The notes under the pieces: generated by a model | Told to the model about the DNA's origin: nothing | Databases searched by the model: none | The model's input: the letters and a program-made list of their open reading frames with translations, nothing else | In this document: positions 22,792 to 31,710 of the stretch, piece after piece | Layout: every line of letters begins with the position of its first letter | Numbering within the stretch: position 1 is the first letter of the stretch | Assembly: GCA_958415525.1 (NCBI GenBank) | Contig: CATYZE010000023.1 | Location: 1 to 38,972, forward strand | Direction of reading: 5' to 3' | Source of the DNA: an uncultured Collinsella sp. | Lineage (GTDB): Bacteria; Actinomycetota; Coriobacteriia; Coriobacteriales; Coriobacteriaceae | Length of the DNA: 38,972 nucleotides | Made by a program: the position numbers and the translations under genes

Positions 22792-23496
22792 GTGACTCGA
22801 ACCATAGACATCCCAACGTTTCAGGCAGCAGTCGTGCGCAACTGCTCTCCCACGCTCGCGGGCATCAAGCCGGCATCGCTCTTTACCTATCCAGGCACCT
22901 ACGCCCACGGGGACGGCTCGACCACAACCGAAACCATCGCAGAACGCCGAGCACGCCTGCTCAACGTTATCGCCCAGTGCAATCGCGAGCTTGACCCGCT
23001 CGGCATCCACCTGAGTGTTTTGGTCTGGCGGCCCTGCGGAGCGCTCGTGTACGCGTACCGAGCCAAAAGCCTCACCACCTATTTCGCAGACCCTCGCGCC
23101 CAAACGGCGCTCACCTCGGAAGGCTACGACACGAGAGACCTTTCGACATGCCTTGTGCATTTGGCATCACGCATCACGCTCGCGAGCAATAACGTCGCGG
23201 AATGCGCCTGCAGCCAGACTCGATGCGCACTACCCCAGCAAGCTAGCTGCAGCAAAGACTGCACCTGTGAGTTCCCGCACGAAATAGGCTACTTCCTTGG
23301 ATATCCCTACGACGACGTGCACGAGTTTATCGTCCAGCGCGGCGAGAACTACAAGGTCTTTGGGGCCTGGAAGGTCTACGCAAATGTCGAGCAGGCGCTT
23401 GCGACGTTTGATGCCTACCGTGCCTGCACCCAATACTTCACTTTTATCTATCAGCAGGGCTGCAGCCTGGCGCAACTTGCCCAGGCAACCCGATAG
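22792..23496 (+). CDS. DUF3793 family protein
   Basis: A 234-aa protein of DUF3793, a family of unknown function common in anaerobic gut bacteria. The signature HEIGYFLGYPYDDVHEFI is clear near residues 163-180, followed by a YKVFGAWKVYANVEQAL segment. An internal Cys-rich stretch (ECACSQTRC...CSKDCTCEF, about residues 142-165) could bind a metal or iron-sulfur cluster; that part is inference. No membrane segment or signal peptide is seen. The GTG at 22792 follows AAGGAG. A flavodoxin gene lies 45 bp downstream in the same direction, a pairing known for this family, so the two probably form an iron- or redox-linked operon driven by the promoter at 22726. Confidence 0.85.
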   Translation: MTRTIDIPTFQAAVVRNCSPTLAGIKPASLFTYPGTYAHGDGSTTTETIAERRARLLNVIAQCNRELDPLGIHLSVLVWRPCGALVYAYRAKSLTTYFADPRAQTALTSEGYDTRDLSTCLVHLASRITLASNNVAECACSQTRCALPQQASCSKDCTCEFPHEIGYFLGYPYDDVHEFIVQRGENYKVFGAWKVYANVEQALATFDAYRACTQYFTFIYQQGCSLAQLAQATR

Positions 23497-23541
23497 AACG
23501 TACAAGCCGCGGCAAGCGCCGCACGACCGAAAGGACAAAAC

Positions 23542-23961
23542 ATGAGCAAGATCGCCGTCGTCTACTGGAGCGGCACGGGCAATACCGAGGCCATGGCAAA
23601 CCTCGTCGCCGAAGGCGCCACGTCCGCGGGGGCCGAGACTGAGGTCATCCCCTGCGCCGACTTCTCTGCCGACAAGGCCGCCGACTACGACGCCTTCGCC
23701 TTCGGCTGCCCTGCCATGGGCTCCGAGGAGCTCGAGTACGATGAGTTTCAGCCTATGTGGGACGAGGTCAAGGAGACTCTCGGCGGCAAGAAGGTCGTCC
23801 TCTTTGGCTCCTATTCGTGGGCCGAGGGCGAGTGGATGGACAACTGGAAGGCCGACGCCGACGAGGCAGGTGTCAACGTCGTCGATTCCGTCATTTGCTA
23901 CGACGCCCCCGACGATGAGGGCGAGGCGGCCTGCAGGGCTCTGGGAGCGGAGCTGGCGTAA
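23542..23961 (+). CDS. Flavodoxin
   Basis: A 139-aa short-chain flavodoxin, a soluble FMN-binding electron carrier that often replaces ferredoxin under iron limitation. The phosphate loop is WSGTGNTEAMA (9-19). The FMN-contacting loops are GCPAMGSEEL (about 58-67) and FGSYSWAEGEWM (about 93-104). The acidic overall composition is typical. ATG at 23542 follows CGAAAGGA. It is the second gene of the DUF3793 operon and is followed by a bidirectional terminator. Its redox partner cannot be told from this window. Confidence 0.93.
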   Translation: MSKIAVVYWSGTGNTEAMANLVAEGATSAGAETEVIPCADFSADKAADYDAFAFGCPAMGSEELEYDEFQPMWDEVKETLGGKKVVLFGSYSWAEGEWMDNWKADADEAGVNVVDSVICYDAPDDEGEAACRALGAELA

Positions 23962-24034
23962 CGAAGTCATCAGAAAATCGCAAGGCAACTGACAGCCGAG
24001 CACCGCACAACAACAGTCGCTCATGCCCAAACAA

Positions 24035-24067
24035 AAACGGGGGCCGGATACTATCCGGTCCCCGTTT
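24035..24067. terminator. Bidirectional terminator between flavodoxin and ABC transporter genes
   Basis: AAACGGGGGCCGGATA and TATCCGGTCCCCGTTT form a long hairpin with one mismatch. T-rich tails follow on both strands. It lies between the convergent flavodoxin (ends 23961) and ATPase (ends 24094) genes. Confidence 0.88.
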
Positions 24068-24093
24068 GTTATATCGACAACCTCGACGCGCCG

Positions 24094-24843
<750 letters not shown>

Positions 24844-24855
24844 GCTAGGACCTCC

Positions 24856-26217
24856 TTACAGACCGGCGATATGATCGGCGGGCGTCGCGACAACCTGCCC
24901 GGCGCTCTTGGCGGGACGCTTCTTCTTGGCTTCGGCCGTCCCCAGAAGTCTCGCCTCAAGACCGCTCACCAAGCGCGCAAGCGGCAGGGTAATGACCAGA
25001 TAGAACAGAGCGGCAACCACATACGGCGTGATGGAGCCCGTCGTGGCCACGATGGTGCGGGCGTTCATGACGATCTCGACCACGCCCACGGCCGCGAGCA
25101 GCGACGTATCCTTGTAAAGCAGGATGAACTCACTGGTCAACGTAGGCAGGACATTGCGGAACGTCTGCGGAATCATAACGTAGAGCAGTGTCTGGAAGGC
25201 GTTCATGCCCAGCGAGCGCGCGGCCTCGTTCTGGCCCTTGGGGATCGACTGAATACCGGCGCGGAAGATCTCGCACAGGTAGGCGGACGAGTTCATGGCC
25301 ATGACGATGACGCCGAGCACATAGTCGTCAACCTTGACGCCGGCCAGCGGCAGACCGAAGAACGCGATGTAGATCTGCAGGAACGCCGGCGTACCACGGA
25401 TGATATTCACATAGATACCGGCAAGGCAACGCAGGATGCGCGACTTGGAGATGCGCATGAGCGACAAGGCAAAGCCGAAGGGAATTGCCAGCGGAAACGC
25501 CACGAGCACGATCGAGAGCGACATGAGGAAGCCTTTGAAGACGATCGGCAGGCTCTGGACCAAAATGACCGGGTTCAGGAACAGGCGCAGGAACATGTTG
25601 GAATTCCATGCCTCGACCCACGGCTGCTCCTTAAGGTCGGCCAGGAAGTTATCGAATGCCGTCACGCCCTTGATCTCCACCGACGGAATCTTGGAGATCT
25701 TCTTGGTCGAACCATCGGCCAAAGTGTAGGTGCCGCCAAAGGCCTCGTCGCCGCCCTCGACGGGGAACGTCACGCCGTAGACCTCGACGCGGAAATAGCC
25801 GCCGGCCGGAGCCGTCTCGCCAAAATCGATCTTGAGCGTCTGGCCGTCGACCTTGCACGTAGGCTTCATGGGCGTACGGTCCATAAGGTCATCGCCCGAG
25901 AGCATCGTCAGACGCGTGTCGTCCGCACCAAAGGTCGTGCCATCGGCAAACGTCAGCGAAAGACCGCTCAGTTCCTCGTCGGCACCGGCCTGGACCTCCC
26001 AGGTAATGCGCGTCTCGGTACCGCCGACCACAGCGCTGCCCGAACCGGTGTTGGGTCGGGCGGTAATCTTTGCGGTCTCAAGCGCCTGGGCGGTCGTGGG
26101 CGCATATGCCCCCACACACACCAGCGCGAGCGCCACGGCCATGACGCAGGCTAGCTTTTGGAGCAAGGCGGGCAGTGGAAAACGCTGCTCCGCGGCCCCT
26201 TTGTTCAGTCGAGACAA
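24856..26217 (-). CDS. Amino acid ABC transporter permease with N-terminal extracytoplasmic domain
   Basis: A 453-aa permease of the polar amino acid (HisMQ) family. A signal or anchor sequence (residues about 21-46, ACVMAVALALVCVGAYA ending TAQA) precedes a roughly 155-residue extracytoplasmic beta-rich region (47-200), which includes TRITWEVQAGADEELSGLSL. The transmembrane domain follows from about 222, with the EAA loop EIFRAGIQSIPKGQNEAARS (317-336). Ordinary members are about 220 residues and lack this added domain. The start is taken as TTG at 26217, 5 bases after AGGAG. The longer frame from 26322 runs through the terminator hairpin, and a later ATG would remove much of the signal sequence. 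It pairs with the ATPase at 24094 and the lipoprotein at 26336. Confidence 0.88.
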   Translation of the reverse strand: MSRLNKGAAEQRFPLPALLQKLACVMAVALALVCVGAYAPTTAQALETAKITARPNTGSGSAVVGGTETRITWEVQAGADEELSGLSLTFADGTTFGADDTRLTMLSGDDLMDRTPMKPTCKVDGQTLKIDFGETAPAGGYFRVEVYGVTFPVEGGDEAFGGTYTLADGSTKKISKIPSVEIKGVTAFDNFLADLKEQPWVEAWNSNMFLRLFLNPVILVQSLPIVFKGFLMSLSIVLVAFPLAIPFGFALSLMRISKSRILRCLAGIYVNIIRGTPAFLQIYIAFFGLPLAGVKVDDYVLGVIVMAMNSSAYLCEIFRAGIQSIPKGQNEAARSLGMNAFQTLLYVMIPQTFRNVLPTLTSEFILLYKDTSLLAAVGVVEIVMNARTIVATTGSITPYVVAALFYLVITLPLARLVSGLEARLLGTAEAKKKRPAKSAGQVVATPADHIAGL

Positions 26218-26280
26218 GGTGGCTCCTATCGTAGAAGTTGCCGGCAAAACGAGACGGAAATGCTCTCCGTCAAGAGAAGC

Positions 26281-26313
26281 GCAAAGGCCCTCTCCGCCAA
26301 AGCGGAAAGGGCC
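26281..26313 (-). terminator. Hairpin between binding-protein and permease genes
   Basis: On the minus strand a GGCCCTTTCCGC / GCGGAGAGGGCC hairpin is followed by TTTGC. The T run is short. Located 23 bp after the binding-protein stop, it probably stabilises that mRNA or lets only part of the transcription continue, giving more binding protein than permease. Confidence 0.65.
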
Positions 26314-26335
26314 CGCGCGCAATCAAGTAGCTATT

Positions 26336-27196
26336 TTACTTGATGTTGTACTTAGCCATGAGGGCGTCAACGGTACCGTCGTCGGTCAGGTCCTTGATGG
26401 CCTGGTTGATGTCGTCCTTGAGCTTGGTGTTGCCCTGGTTGATGGCGATGGCGTACTCCTCGCCGGTGCTAATCTGCTTAATGGTCTGGCAGGTGTTGAA
26501 CTGCTCGGCGGTCAGCTGGCTGGCAACGGAGCGGTTGGTGACTACGGCGTCGCCCTTATCGGACTGCAGAGCGCTGAAGCACTCGGTGGCGTCCTTGTAG
26601 GGGACAATCTTGGCCTTGGGGAAGTTCTCCTGGGCAAAGGACTCGGCGGTCGAGCCAGACTGGACGATGATGGTAGCATCGGCGTTGTTGAGCTTCTCGC
26701 TGTAGTTGTCGGCCGTGATGTCGGTGTTATCGACCTTGGTCACGATAGCCTGATCGTCCATGTAGTAGGAATCGGAGAAAGTGACTTCCTTCTCACGCTC
26801 GGGCGTGTCGGTGATAGCCGCGATGGAAACGTCATATTTGGCGCCCGAAGCGACGCCCGGAACCAGCGTGTCAAAGTCATTGTTGACATACTCGACATCC
26901 AGACCCAGCTTGTCACCGATAGCCTTGATGAGCTCAAGGTCAAAGCCCTGATAATCGCCGTTGTCGTCCTTGTACTCAAACGGAGCGTACTCGGCAGAGG
27001 TGCCGACGGTCAGCGTACCGTCCTTGACGAGCGCATACTCCTTGGAGCCGTCGACCTTCTCGACCTTAGCGTCGTCAGAGCTGCTGGAACCGGCATCAGA
27101 ACCAGAGGTGGCGTTGGACGAGCCGCAACCCGTCAGTGCAAGAGCGAGTGCCATAGCGCCCGTGGCGGCAAATGCGCCAAGCTTCTTGAGCTTCAT
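26336..27196 (-). CDS. Amino acid ABC transporter substrate-binding lipoprotein
   Basis: A 286-aa lipoprotein of the SBP_bac_3 family, which captures a polar amino acid outside the membrane. The signal peptide ends at the lipobox LTGC with lipidated Cys24, followed by a Ser/Gly/Asp-rich linker (25-45). The binding fold follows, with GTSAEYAPFEYKDDNG, YQGFDLELIKAIGDKLG and VVTNRSVASQLT segments typical of the family. ATG at 27196 follows AAGGAGA by 7 bases; the longer frame to 27262 would bury the signal peptide. A near-consensus promoter lies at 27254-27282. As first gene of the operon it precedes a read-through hairpin. Confidence 0.94.
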   Translation of the reverse strand: MKLKKLGAFAATGAMALALALTGCGSSNATSGSDAGSSSSDDAKVEKVDGSKEYALVKDGTLTVGTSAEYAPFEYKDDNGDYQGFDLELIKAIGDKLGLDVEYVNNDFDTLVPGVASGAKYDVSIAAITDTPEREKEVTFSDSYYMDDQAIVTKVDNTDITADNYSEKLNNADATIIVQSGSTAESFAQENFPKAKIVPYKDATECFSALQSDKGDAVVTNRSVASQLTAEQFNTCQTIKQISTGEEYAIAINQGNTKLKDDINQAIKDLTDDGTVDALMAKYNIK

Positions 27197-27253
27197 AATC
27201 AGTCTCCTTCCGGTGACCCCGTTTGATTCAGAGGTCTGCAAAAACTGTTGGAT

Positions 27254-27282
27254 ATTATGCACCCGGAATTACGAATCTGCAA
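27254..27282 (-). promoter_or_regulatory. Promoter of the amino acid ABC operon
   Basis: On the minus strand TTGCAG (27277-27282), a 17-bp spacer and CATAAT (27254-27259) match the housekeeping consensus at 4 and 5 of 6 positions. Confidence 0.7.
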
Positions 27283-27343
27283 TGAGAAAACTGATTGAAA
27301 CAAACCCATAACGTGAATGGAATACTCTACTTTGTGACAGTCA

Positions 27344-28210
27344 TTACTGCTGCAATGACCTTAATAGTCTAATTTCAGCTGCATAACCTGCAAGTTCGTT
27401 CGGAGTCTCCAAAATAAACGGCAGCGAACACAAACGGCCATTCGATACAATATTCTGCATAACCTGCATACCGCCACCAAATTCTTCGCTGCCAAGGTAT
27501 CCCTTGCCGATGCACTCGTGGCGATCTTTATGAGCGCCACGAGGATTCTTCGAATCGTTGATGTGTACGGCATGCAAGCGATCGATACCCACCACGCGGT
27601 CGAACTCGTCGAGTACGCCGTCCAGATCATGGATGATGTCGTAGCCGGCATCGCTCACATGGCAGGTGTCCAAACAAACGCCCAGCTTATCGGACAGCTC
27701 TGGGCACTTGGCGACAACGCCCTCGATAATGCACGCCAGCTCTTCAAAGCTACGGCCCACCTCGGTGCCCTTGCCTGCCATGGTCTCGAGCAATACCGTC
27801 GTCTGCTGCCCCTCAAACATCGCCTGGCACAGCGTGTCGACAATCATCTGAATGCCGGCGTCCGCCCCCTGTCCCACATGCGCACCGGGGTGAAAATTGT
27901 AGTAGTTGCCGGGCAGCGCTTCCATGCGCCGCAGGTCCTCTGCCATGGCCTCCAGGGCAAACTCGCGCGCCCGCTCTTTGGCCGAGCAGGGGTTATAGGT
28001 ATACGGGGCATGCGCCACCAGCGGTCCAAAGTCGTTTTGTGCCATAAGCTCGCGCAGAGCCGCCACGTCATCCATGTCAAGATCTTTTGCCTTGCCACCG
28101 CGCGGGTTACGCGTAAAGAACGCAAAGGTATTGGCGCCAATGGACAACGCCGTCTCCCCCATTGCCCGATAGCCCTTCGTCGTCGAAAGATGACACCCGA
28201 TCGTCAGCAT
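27344..28210 (-). CDS. nfo: Endonuclease IV (AP endonuclease)
   Basis: A 288-aa Zn-dependent apurinic/apyrimidinic endonuclease of base excision repair. All nine ligands of the trinuclear zinc site can be placed: His67 (VAHAPY), His107 (NFHPGAH), Glu142 (LLETMAG), Asp181 and His184 (CLDTCH), His216 (VHINDS), Asp229 and His231 (KDRHE) and Glu268 (ILETP). The N-terminal GCHLSTTKGY matches the family's GAHVSxxGG start. ATG at 28210 follows GGGGGAG by 6 bases; an in-frame TTG two codons earlier lies too close to that site. A hairpin element occupies its 5' region at 28231-28293. It appears to be a single gene, separate from the ABC operon downstream. Confidence 0.95.
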   Translation of the reverse strand: MLTIGCHLSTTKGYRAMGETALSIGANTFAFFTRNPRGGKAKDLDMDDVAALRELMAQNDFGPLVAHAPYTYNPCSAKERAREFALEAMAEDLRRMEALPGNYYNFHPGAHVGQGADAGIQMIVDTLCQAMFEGQQTTVLLETMAGKGTEVGRSFEELACIIEGVVAKCPELSDKLGVCLDTCHVSDAGYDIIHDLDGVLDEFDRVVGIDRLHAVHINDSKNPRGAHKDRHECIGKGYLGSEEFGGGMQVMQNIVSNGRLCSLPFILETPNELAGYAAEIRLLRSLQQ

Positions 28211-28230
28211 CTCCAACTCCCCCTCATCAA

Positions 28231-28293
28231 TTGCGGTGAAATACGGTCTATTGGTGCCTTATTTTGGCGCAAACAGACCGTATTCCACCGCAA
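28231..28293 (-). repeat. 63-nt hairpin element, copy 1
   Basis: Outer arms TTGCGGTGAAATA and TATTCCACCGCAA enclose two 15-nt inner arms and a 7-nt loop. The single outer mismatch becomes a G-U pair when read as minus-strand RNA, so the transcript of nfo's leader could fold fully. Homology with copy 2 (29390-29452) continues through GATATAAAAGGG and beyond, to about 28342. Confidence 0.75.
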
Positions 28294-28354
28294 GATATAA
28301 AAGGGGCATCAGGGGCACAGTCCGCCGAGCCTCCTTGAGCACCAGCACCGCAGC

Positions 28355-29374
28355 CTAGAGCGTCAAGCGAATCGCATCGATGATCTGCGCACAGCGCTGT
28401 GTGGCGGCCAGGGACATGATGGGGCTTTCGAGCTTCCCCGCCTGAATGAGCTGCGCCGCATGCGACACCTCACAGTAAAAATCATCGACTTCAAATGGTG
28501 CATCGATTTCGAGTACTCGCCCGTCGGAATACTTCACATGAGCGAGCTCGGGGCGATGGAGACGCTCGATTTCCAACGAGCCCCGCTCACAGGCAATCGT
28601 TAAGCGGCTTTCATATGTTGCTTTGCCGTCGCACACCATATGAATGGGTATACCGCCGACGCTCATATGGATCTCGTCGGCCCAATCGACGCGACCGCCC
28701 GATACACCACGCCAGCGAACTTCACGGGACGAAACCTCGCAAGCGCCCGCGAGCAAATCCTCAAACCACCCGACCGCATAGCAGCCCATGTCATATAGAC
28801 AGCCACCCTGCAACGGATCAAGCAGATAGCCCGAAGGGGACTCACCATAATCGAGTTTTTGCACGCTTTCGATCGAGACGATACGGCCGAGCTCACCCGA
28901 CGCAAGCAAGTCCTTCACGCGAGTGCGCATCGGGCAAAACCGATTCTTCATCGCCTCCATAAACAGCACGCCGCGCTCGCGAGAGGTGGAGGCAATCGAG
29001 AGAGCCTCTTCCTCACTCAAAACGGCCGGCTTTTCGCACAGCACGGCCTTTCCCGCGCGCAGTGCCCGGCAGGCCCAATGCGCATGCATGCCATGTGGAA
29101 GAGCCAAGTAGATTGCATCGACATCGGGATCGGCAATCAGTGCATCATAAGCCGCATCGCCGCTATCGTCAGCCGTGGCATAACTGTGCGCGGCATCAAT
29201 CGAAAACGCCCTGCAAAACTCCTCAACATGCGAAGGAGTGCGACCGGCGGCAGCCACAAGCCGTGCCCCGTCCACCTCCTTGAGCGACGATGCAAATCGA
29301 TGCGAAATGTGCCCAGCGCCCAAAACGCCCCAACGAACCTCACGCAAATCATCACATGAATCCCGATGGCCCAC
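28355..29374 (-). CDS. Gfo/Idh/MocA family oxidoreductase
   Basis: A 339-aa NAD(P)-dependent oxidoreductase acting on sugars, polyols or related compounds. The Rossmann motif VRWGVLGAGHISHRFA lies near the N-terminus, the diagnostic CEKPAVLSEEEAL (cofactor and catalytic Lys region) follows near residue 115, and the C-terminal beta-sheet domain contains GGCLYDMGCYAVGW (typical of the substrate site). Length is normal. No ATG fits; the GTG at 29374 has AAGGGGG at good spacing, while the longer frame to 29452 is made of hairpin-element sequence. The gene lies between the two 63-nt hairpin elements, which may mark it as a separately acquired unit. The substrate is unknown. Confidence 0.88.
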   Translation of the reverse strand: MGHRDSCDDLREVRWGVLGAGHISHRFASSLKEVDGARLVAAAGRTPSHVEEFCRAFSIDAAHSYATADDSGDAAYDALIADPDVDAIYLALPHGMHAHWACRALRAGKAVLCEKPAVLSEEEALSIASTSRERGVLFMEAMKNRFCPMRTRVKDLLASGELGRIVSIESVQKLDYGESPSGYLLDPLQGGCLYDMGCYAVGWFEDLLAGACEVSSREVRWRGVSGGRVDWADEIHMSVGGIPIHMVCDGKATYESRLTIACERGSLEIERLHRPELAHVKYSDGRVLEIDAPFEVDDFYCEVSHAAQLIQAGKLESPIMSLAATQRCAQIIDAIRLTL

Positions 29375-29389
29375 GACAGCCCCCTTCAG

Positions 29390-29452
29390 TTGCGGTGAAA
29401 TAGCTCCTGTTTGGCCCCTATTCTGCCGCAAACAGGAACTATTCCACCGCAA
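29390..29452 (-). repeat. 63-nt hairpin element, copy 2
   Basis: Same length and identical 13-nt outer arms as copy 1. The inner stem differs, but several changed positions keep pairing (for example copy 1 CGGT/ACCG, copy 2 GTTC/GAGC as minus-strand RNA). It lies 16 bp upstream of the Gfo/Idh start and 12 bp beyond the aldo/keto reductase stop. Confidence 0.75.
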
Positions 29453-29464
29453 GTTATAAAAGGG

Positions 29465-30655
29465 TCATGAGGAGCGCGTTTTGCCGAAGGCCTTGAGCAC
29501 CGCCGTTACGGGGCCAGGCTGGAAACGTCGGCGCACATCGTCGAGACGCTCGGGAATATCGATGTGCTGCGGGCAGTGACGTGCGCATTTGCCGCACTTG
29601 GCGCAATTGCTCACCAGCTTGGGCTCGTTCGTCCGCACCGCGCTCGCCGTAAAGTATTGAGACAGCCCCGTAAACCAACTATGCGCATAGCTTGCGTTGT
29701 AGGCGGCAAAGCAGCCGGGAATACTGATGCCCTTGGGGCATGGCGTGCAGTAGCCGCACCCCGTACAGGGCACGCGATTCGATTTCTCAAACTCTCCCAG
29801 CACACGTGCGATGGTATCGAGCTGCTCTCTCGTCATCGAATTCGGCAGTGCGCGATCCGCCAATGCCGCGTTCTCGTCCACCTGTGCGGTATCGGTCATG
29901 CCCGAAAGCAGCATCGTGACTTGAGGATGGTTCCACACCCACGAAAGTCCCCAAGCAGCCGGCGACTTCAGGTACGGATCACGTACGTCATCGAGCACGG
30001 CGCGGGCCCGCGGAGGCAGCTTGCCCGCCAGGCGTCCACCCAAAAGCGGTTCCATCACAAACACCGCGAGCCCGCGCTCGGCGGCTGCCATGAGTCCCGC
30101 CGTTCCCGCTTGGTAGCGCTCTCCAGCGTAGTTGTACTGGATCTGGCAAAAATCCCAGTCATACGCGTCAAGCATCGTGAGGAAGTCCGCGGCGCTGCCG
30201 TGGTACGAAAAACCAATCTGGCGAATGCGGCCCGCCGCCTTTTGACGCGCAATCCAGTCCTCGATGCCCAGTGCCACCACGCGCTCCCACTGGGCGGGCG
30301 AGGTGATGTTGTGCATGAGGTAATAGTCGATATGATCGGTTCGCAGGCGGCGCAGTTGTTCGTCGAAAAACCGGTCGAAATCCTCCGCGCACTTGCACGA
30401 AGCATGCGGCAGTTTGGTCGCCAGCAACACCCGGTCGCGTAGCCCCAAGCGCTCAAGTGAGGCGCCCACGCACACCTCGTTACCGGGATAGAGATACGCG
30501 GTATCCAGATAATTAATCCCCTGTTCCACCGCACGGGAAATGATGGCATCGGCTGTCTTCGCATCCGGATGGCCCGGCGCACCGGGAAATCTCATGCAGC
30601 CCAGACCCAGAGCGGATATTCGGTTACCACTTTTGGGGTCAACGCGGTATTGCAC
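29465..30655 (-). CDS. Aldo/keto reductase with C-terminal 4Fe-4S domain
   Basis: A 396-aa fusion of an aldo/keto reductase barrel with a ferredoxin-like tail. The tetrad is present: Asp51 and Tyr56 (DTAYLYPGNE), Lys81 (ATKLPH) and His115 (YLMHN). Two cysteine clusters, CTGCGYCTPCP and CAKCGKCARHCP, should bind two 4Fe-4S clusters, as in the common anaerobe family annotated as predicted aldo/keto oxidoreductases. Function is probably NAD(P)H- or ferredoxin-linked reduction of an unknown carbonyl. The start is GTG at 30655 (MQYRVDPKSGNRISALG, matching the family N-terminus), 5-6 bases after GAAAGGAGG. Upstream ATGs at 30673 and beyond lack such a site. It is divergent from the cyclase-family gene. 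Confidence 0.92.
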   Translation of the reverse strand: MQYRVDPKSGNRISALGLGCMRFPGAPGHPDAKTADAIISRAVEQGINYLDTAYLYPGNEVCVGASLERLGLRDRVLLATKLPHASCKCAEDFDRFFDEQLRRLRTDHIDYYLMHNITSPAQWERVVALGIEDWIARQKAAGRIRQIGFSYHGSAADFLTMLDAYDWDFCQIQYNYAGERYQAGTAGLMAAAERGLAVFVMEPLLGGRLAGKLPPRARAVLDDVRDPYLKSPAAWGLSWVWNHPQVTMLLSGMTDTAQVDENAALADRALPNSMTREQLDTIARVLGEFEKSNRVPCTGCGYCTPCPKGISIPGCFAAYNASYAHSWFTGLSQYFTASAVRTNEPKLVSNCAKCGKCARHCPQHIDIPERLDDVRRRFQPGPVTAVLKAFGKTRSS

Positions 30656-30818
30656 GGCCCCTCCTTTCGCCATCAGCGCCCCGGCAAGGCGAAACACAAT
30701 GGTCACGCGGCCGAAACATCGTGGAATCGCAATCGAGAACGTATCGTAACGCAGCAGAAATCGAGCTGTCACGGCACCGCTTTAACATCAGCAAAAAGCC
30801 CGATGAAAGGAGTCAACC

Positions 30819-31589
30819 ATGCCCGCGCTCGACCTTTGGAACCTCGCAACCCAGCTCAAAAGCACCGATTATCGCTGGGTCGACCTCACTCACACGCTCT
30901 CGTGCGACACCCCGCACTGGTTTGGCTTTAAGCCTTTTGAGTCCACCAAGCTCTTCGACTACCTGCCCGGCACGCCCGAGGACATGCTCGCGCCCATGCG
31001 CTGCTTCCAGTATTCGGTTGCTTCGCAGTACGGCACGCATGTCGACGCACCGCGCCACTTCCATGTTGACGGCCGTTCCCTTGGAGAGATTGAACCCATC
31101 GAGTTTATGCATCCGCTCTGTGTGATCGACAAACACGAGGAGTGCGCCACAAATCCCGACTACGTCCTGACCGTCGAGGACCTCAAAGTCTGGGAGGATG
31201 AGCACGGTCTCATTCCCAAGGACGCTTTCGTCGCCTTCCGCTCCGACTGGTCCAAGCTCGCCGACCTCGAAAACAAGGACGAGGACGGCCAGCCCCACTA
31301 CCCCGGCTGGGACCTCGACGCCATCAAGTGGCTCGTTGAAGAGCGCAACATCGGCGCCATCGGCCACGAGCCGGCTGACACCGACCCGGCGAGCGTGACC
31401 ACGCGTGAGGACGCCTACCCCTACCCCGGCGAACAGTACATCCTCTCGGTCGACCGCTATCAGATCGAGGTCATGGACCATCTAGACGAGCTTCCCGCCA
31501 CGGGCGCCGTCATCTTCTGCACCTTCCCCAAGGTGCGCGATGGCGTTGGATATCCCGCGCGCGTCTTTGCGGTCTGCCCTGCAGCGTAG
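30819..31589 (+). CDS. Cyclase-family (kynurenine formamidase-like) hydrolase
   Basis: A 256-aa metal-dependent hydrolase of the putative cyclase family (PF04199 type). The motif YGTHVDAPRHF (His74, Asp76, His80) is the metal site HxGTHxDxPxHF; position 70 reads Gln where many members have His. A strand VDLTHTLSCDTPHW and the C-terminal ATGAVIFCTFPKVRDGVGYPARVFAV complete the fold. Characterised relatives include bacterial kynurenine formamidase and isatin hydrolase. No tryptophan-degradation neighbours are seen, so the substrate is open. ATG at 30819 follows AAAGGAG. A terminator at 31666-31692 ends the transcript. Confidence 0.88.
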   Translation: MPALDLWNLATQLKSTDYRWVDLTHTLSCDTPHWFGFKPFESTKLFDYLPGTPEDMLAPMRCFQYSVASQYGTHVDAPRHFHVDGRSLGEIEPIEFMHPLCVIDKHEECATNPDYVLTVEDLKVWEDEHGLIPKDAFVAFRSDWSKLADLENKDEDGQPHYPGWDLDAIKWLVEERNIGAIGHEPADTDPASVTTREDAYPYPGEQYILSVDRYQIEVMDHLDELPATGAVIFCTFPKVRDGVGYPARVFAVCPAA

Positions 31590-31665
31590 CGTCCAGGCAA
31601 ACGTTTCTTTTTCATAACAGCCGCTCCGCGCACCCATCAATCACCCCGGCAGCATACAATCCATC

Positions 31666-31692
31666 AGGCGCCCCTTACGCGGGCGCCTTTTA
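31666..31692 (+). terminator. Terminator after the cyclase-family gene
   Basis: AGGCGCC and GGCGCCT arms with a 9-nt loop are followed by TTTTAT. It separates the cyclase gene from the ketopantoate-reductase-like gene, which starts 19 bp later. Confidence 0.75.
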
Positions 31693-31710
31693 TATGGGGA
31701 GATGATTCAT

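Noticed and set aside
28224..29464. Insertion sequence bounded by the two hairpin elements
   Set aside because: The DNA between them encodes an oxidoreductase rather than a transposase, and the elements are direct rather than inverted repeats.
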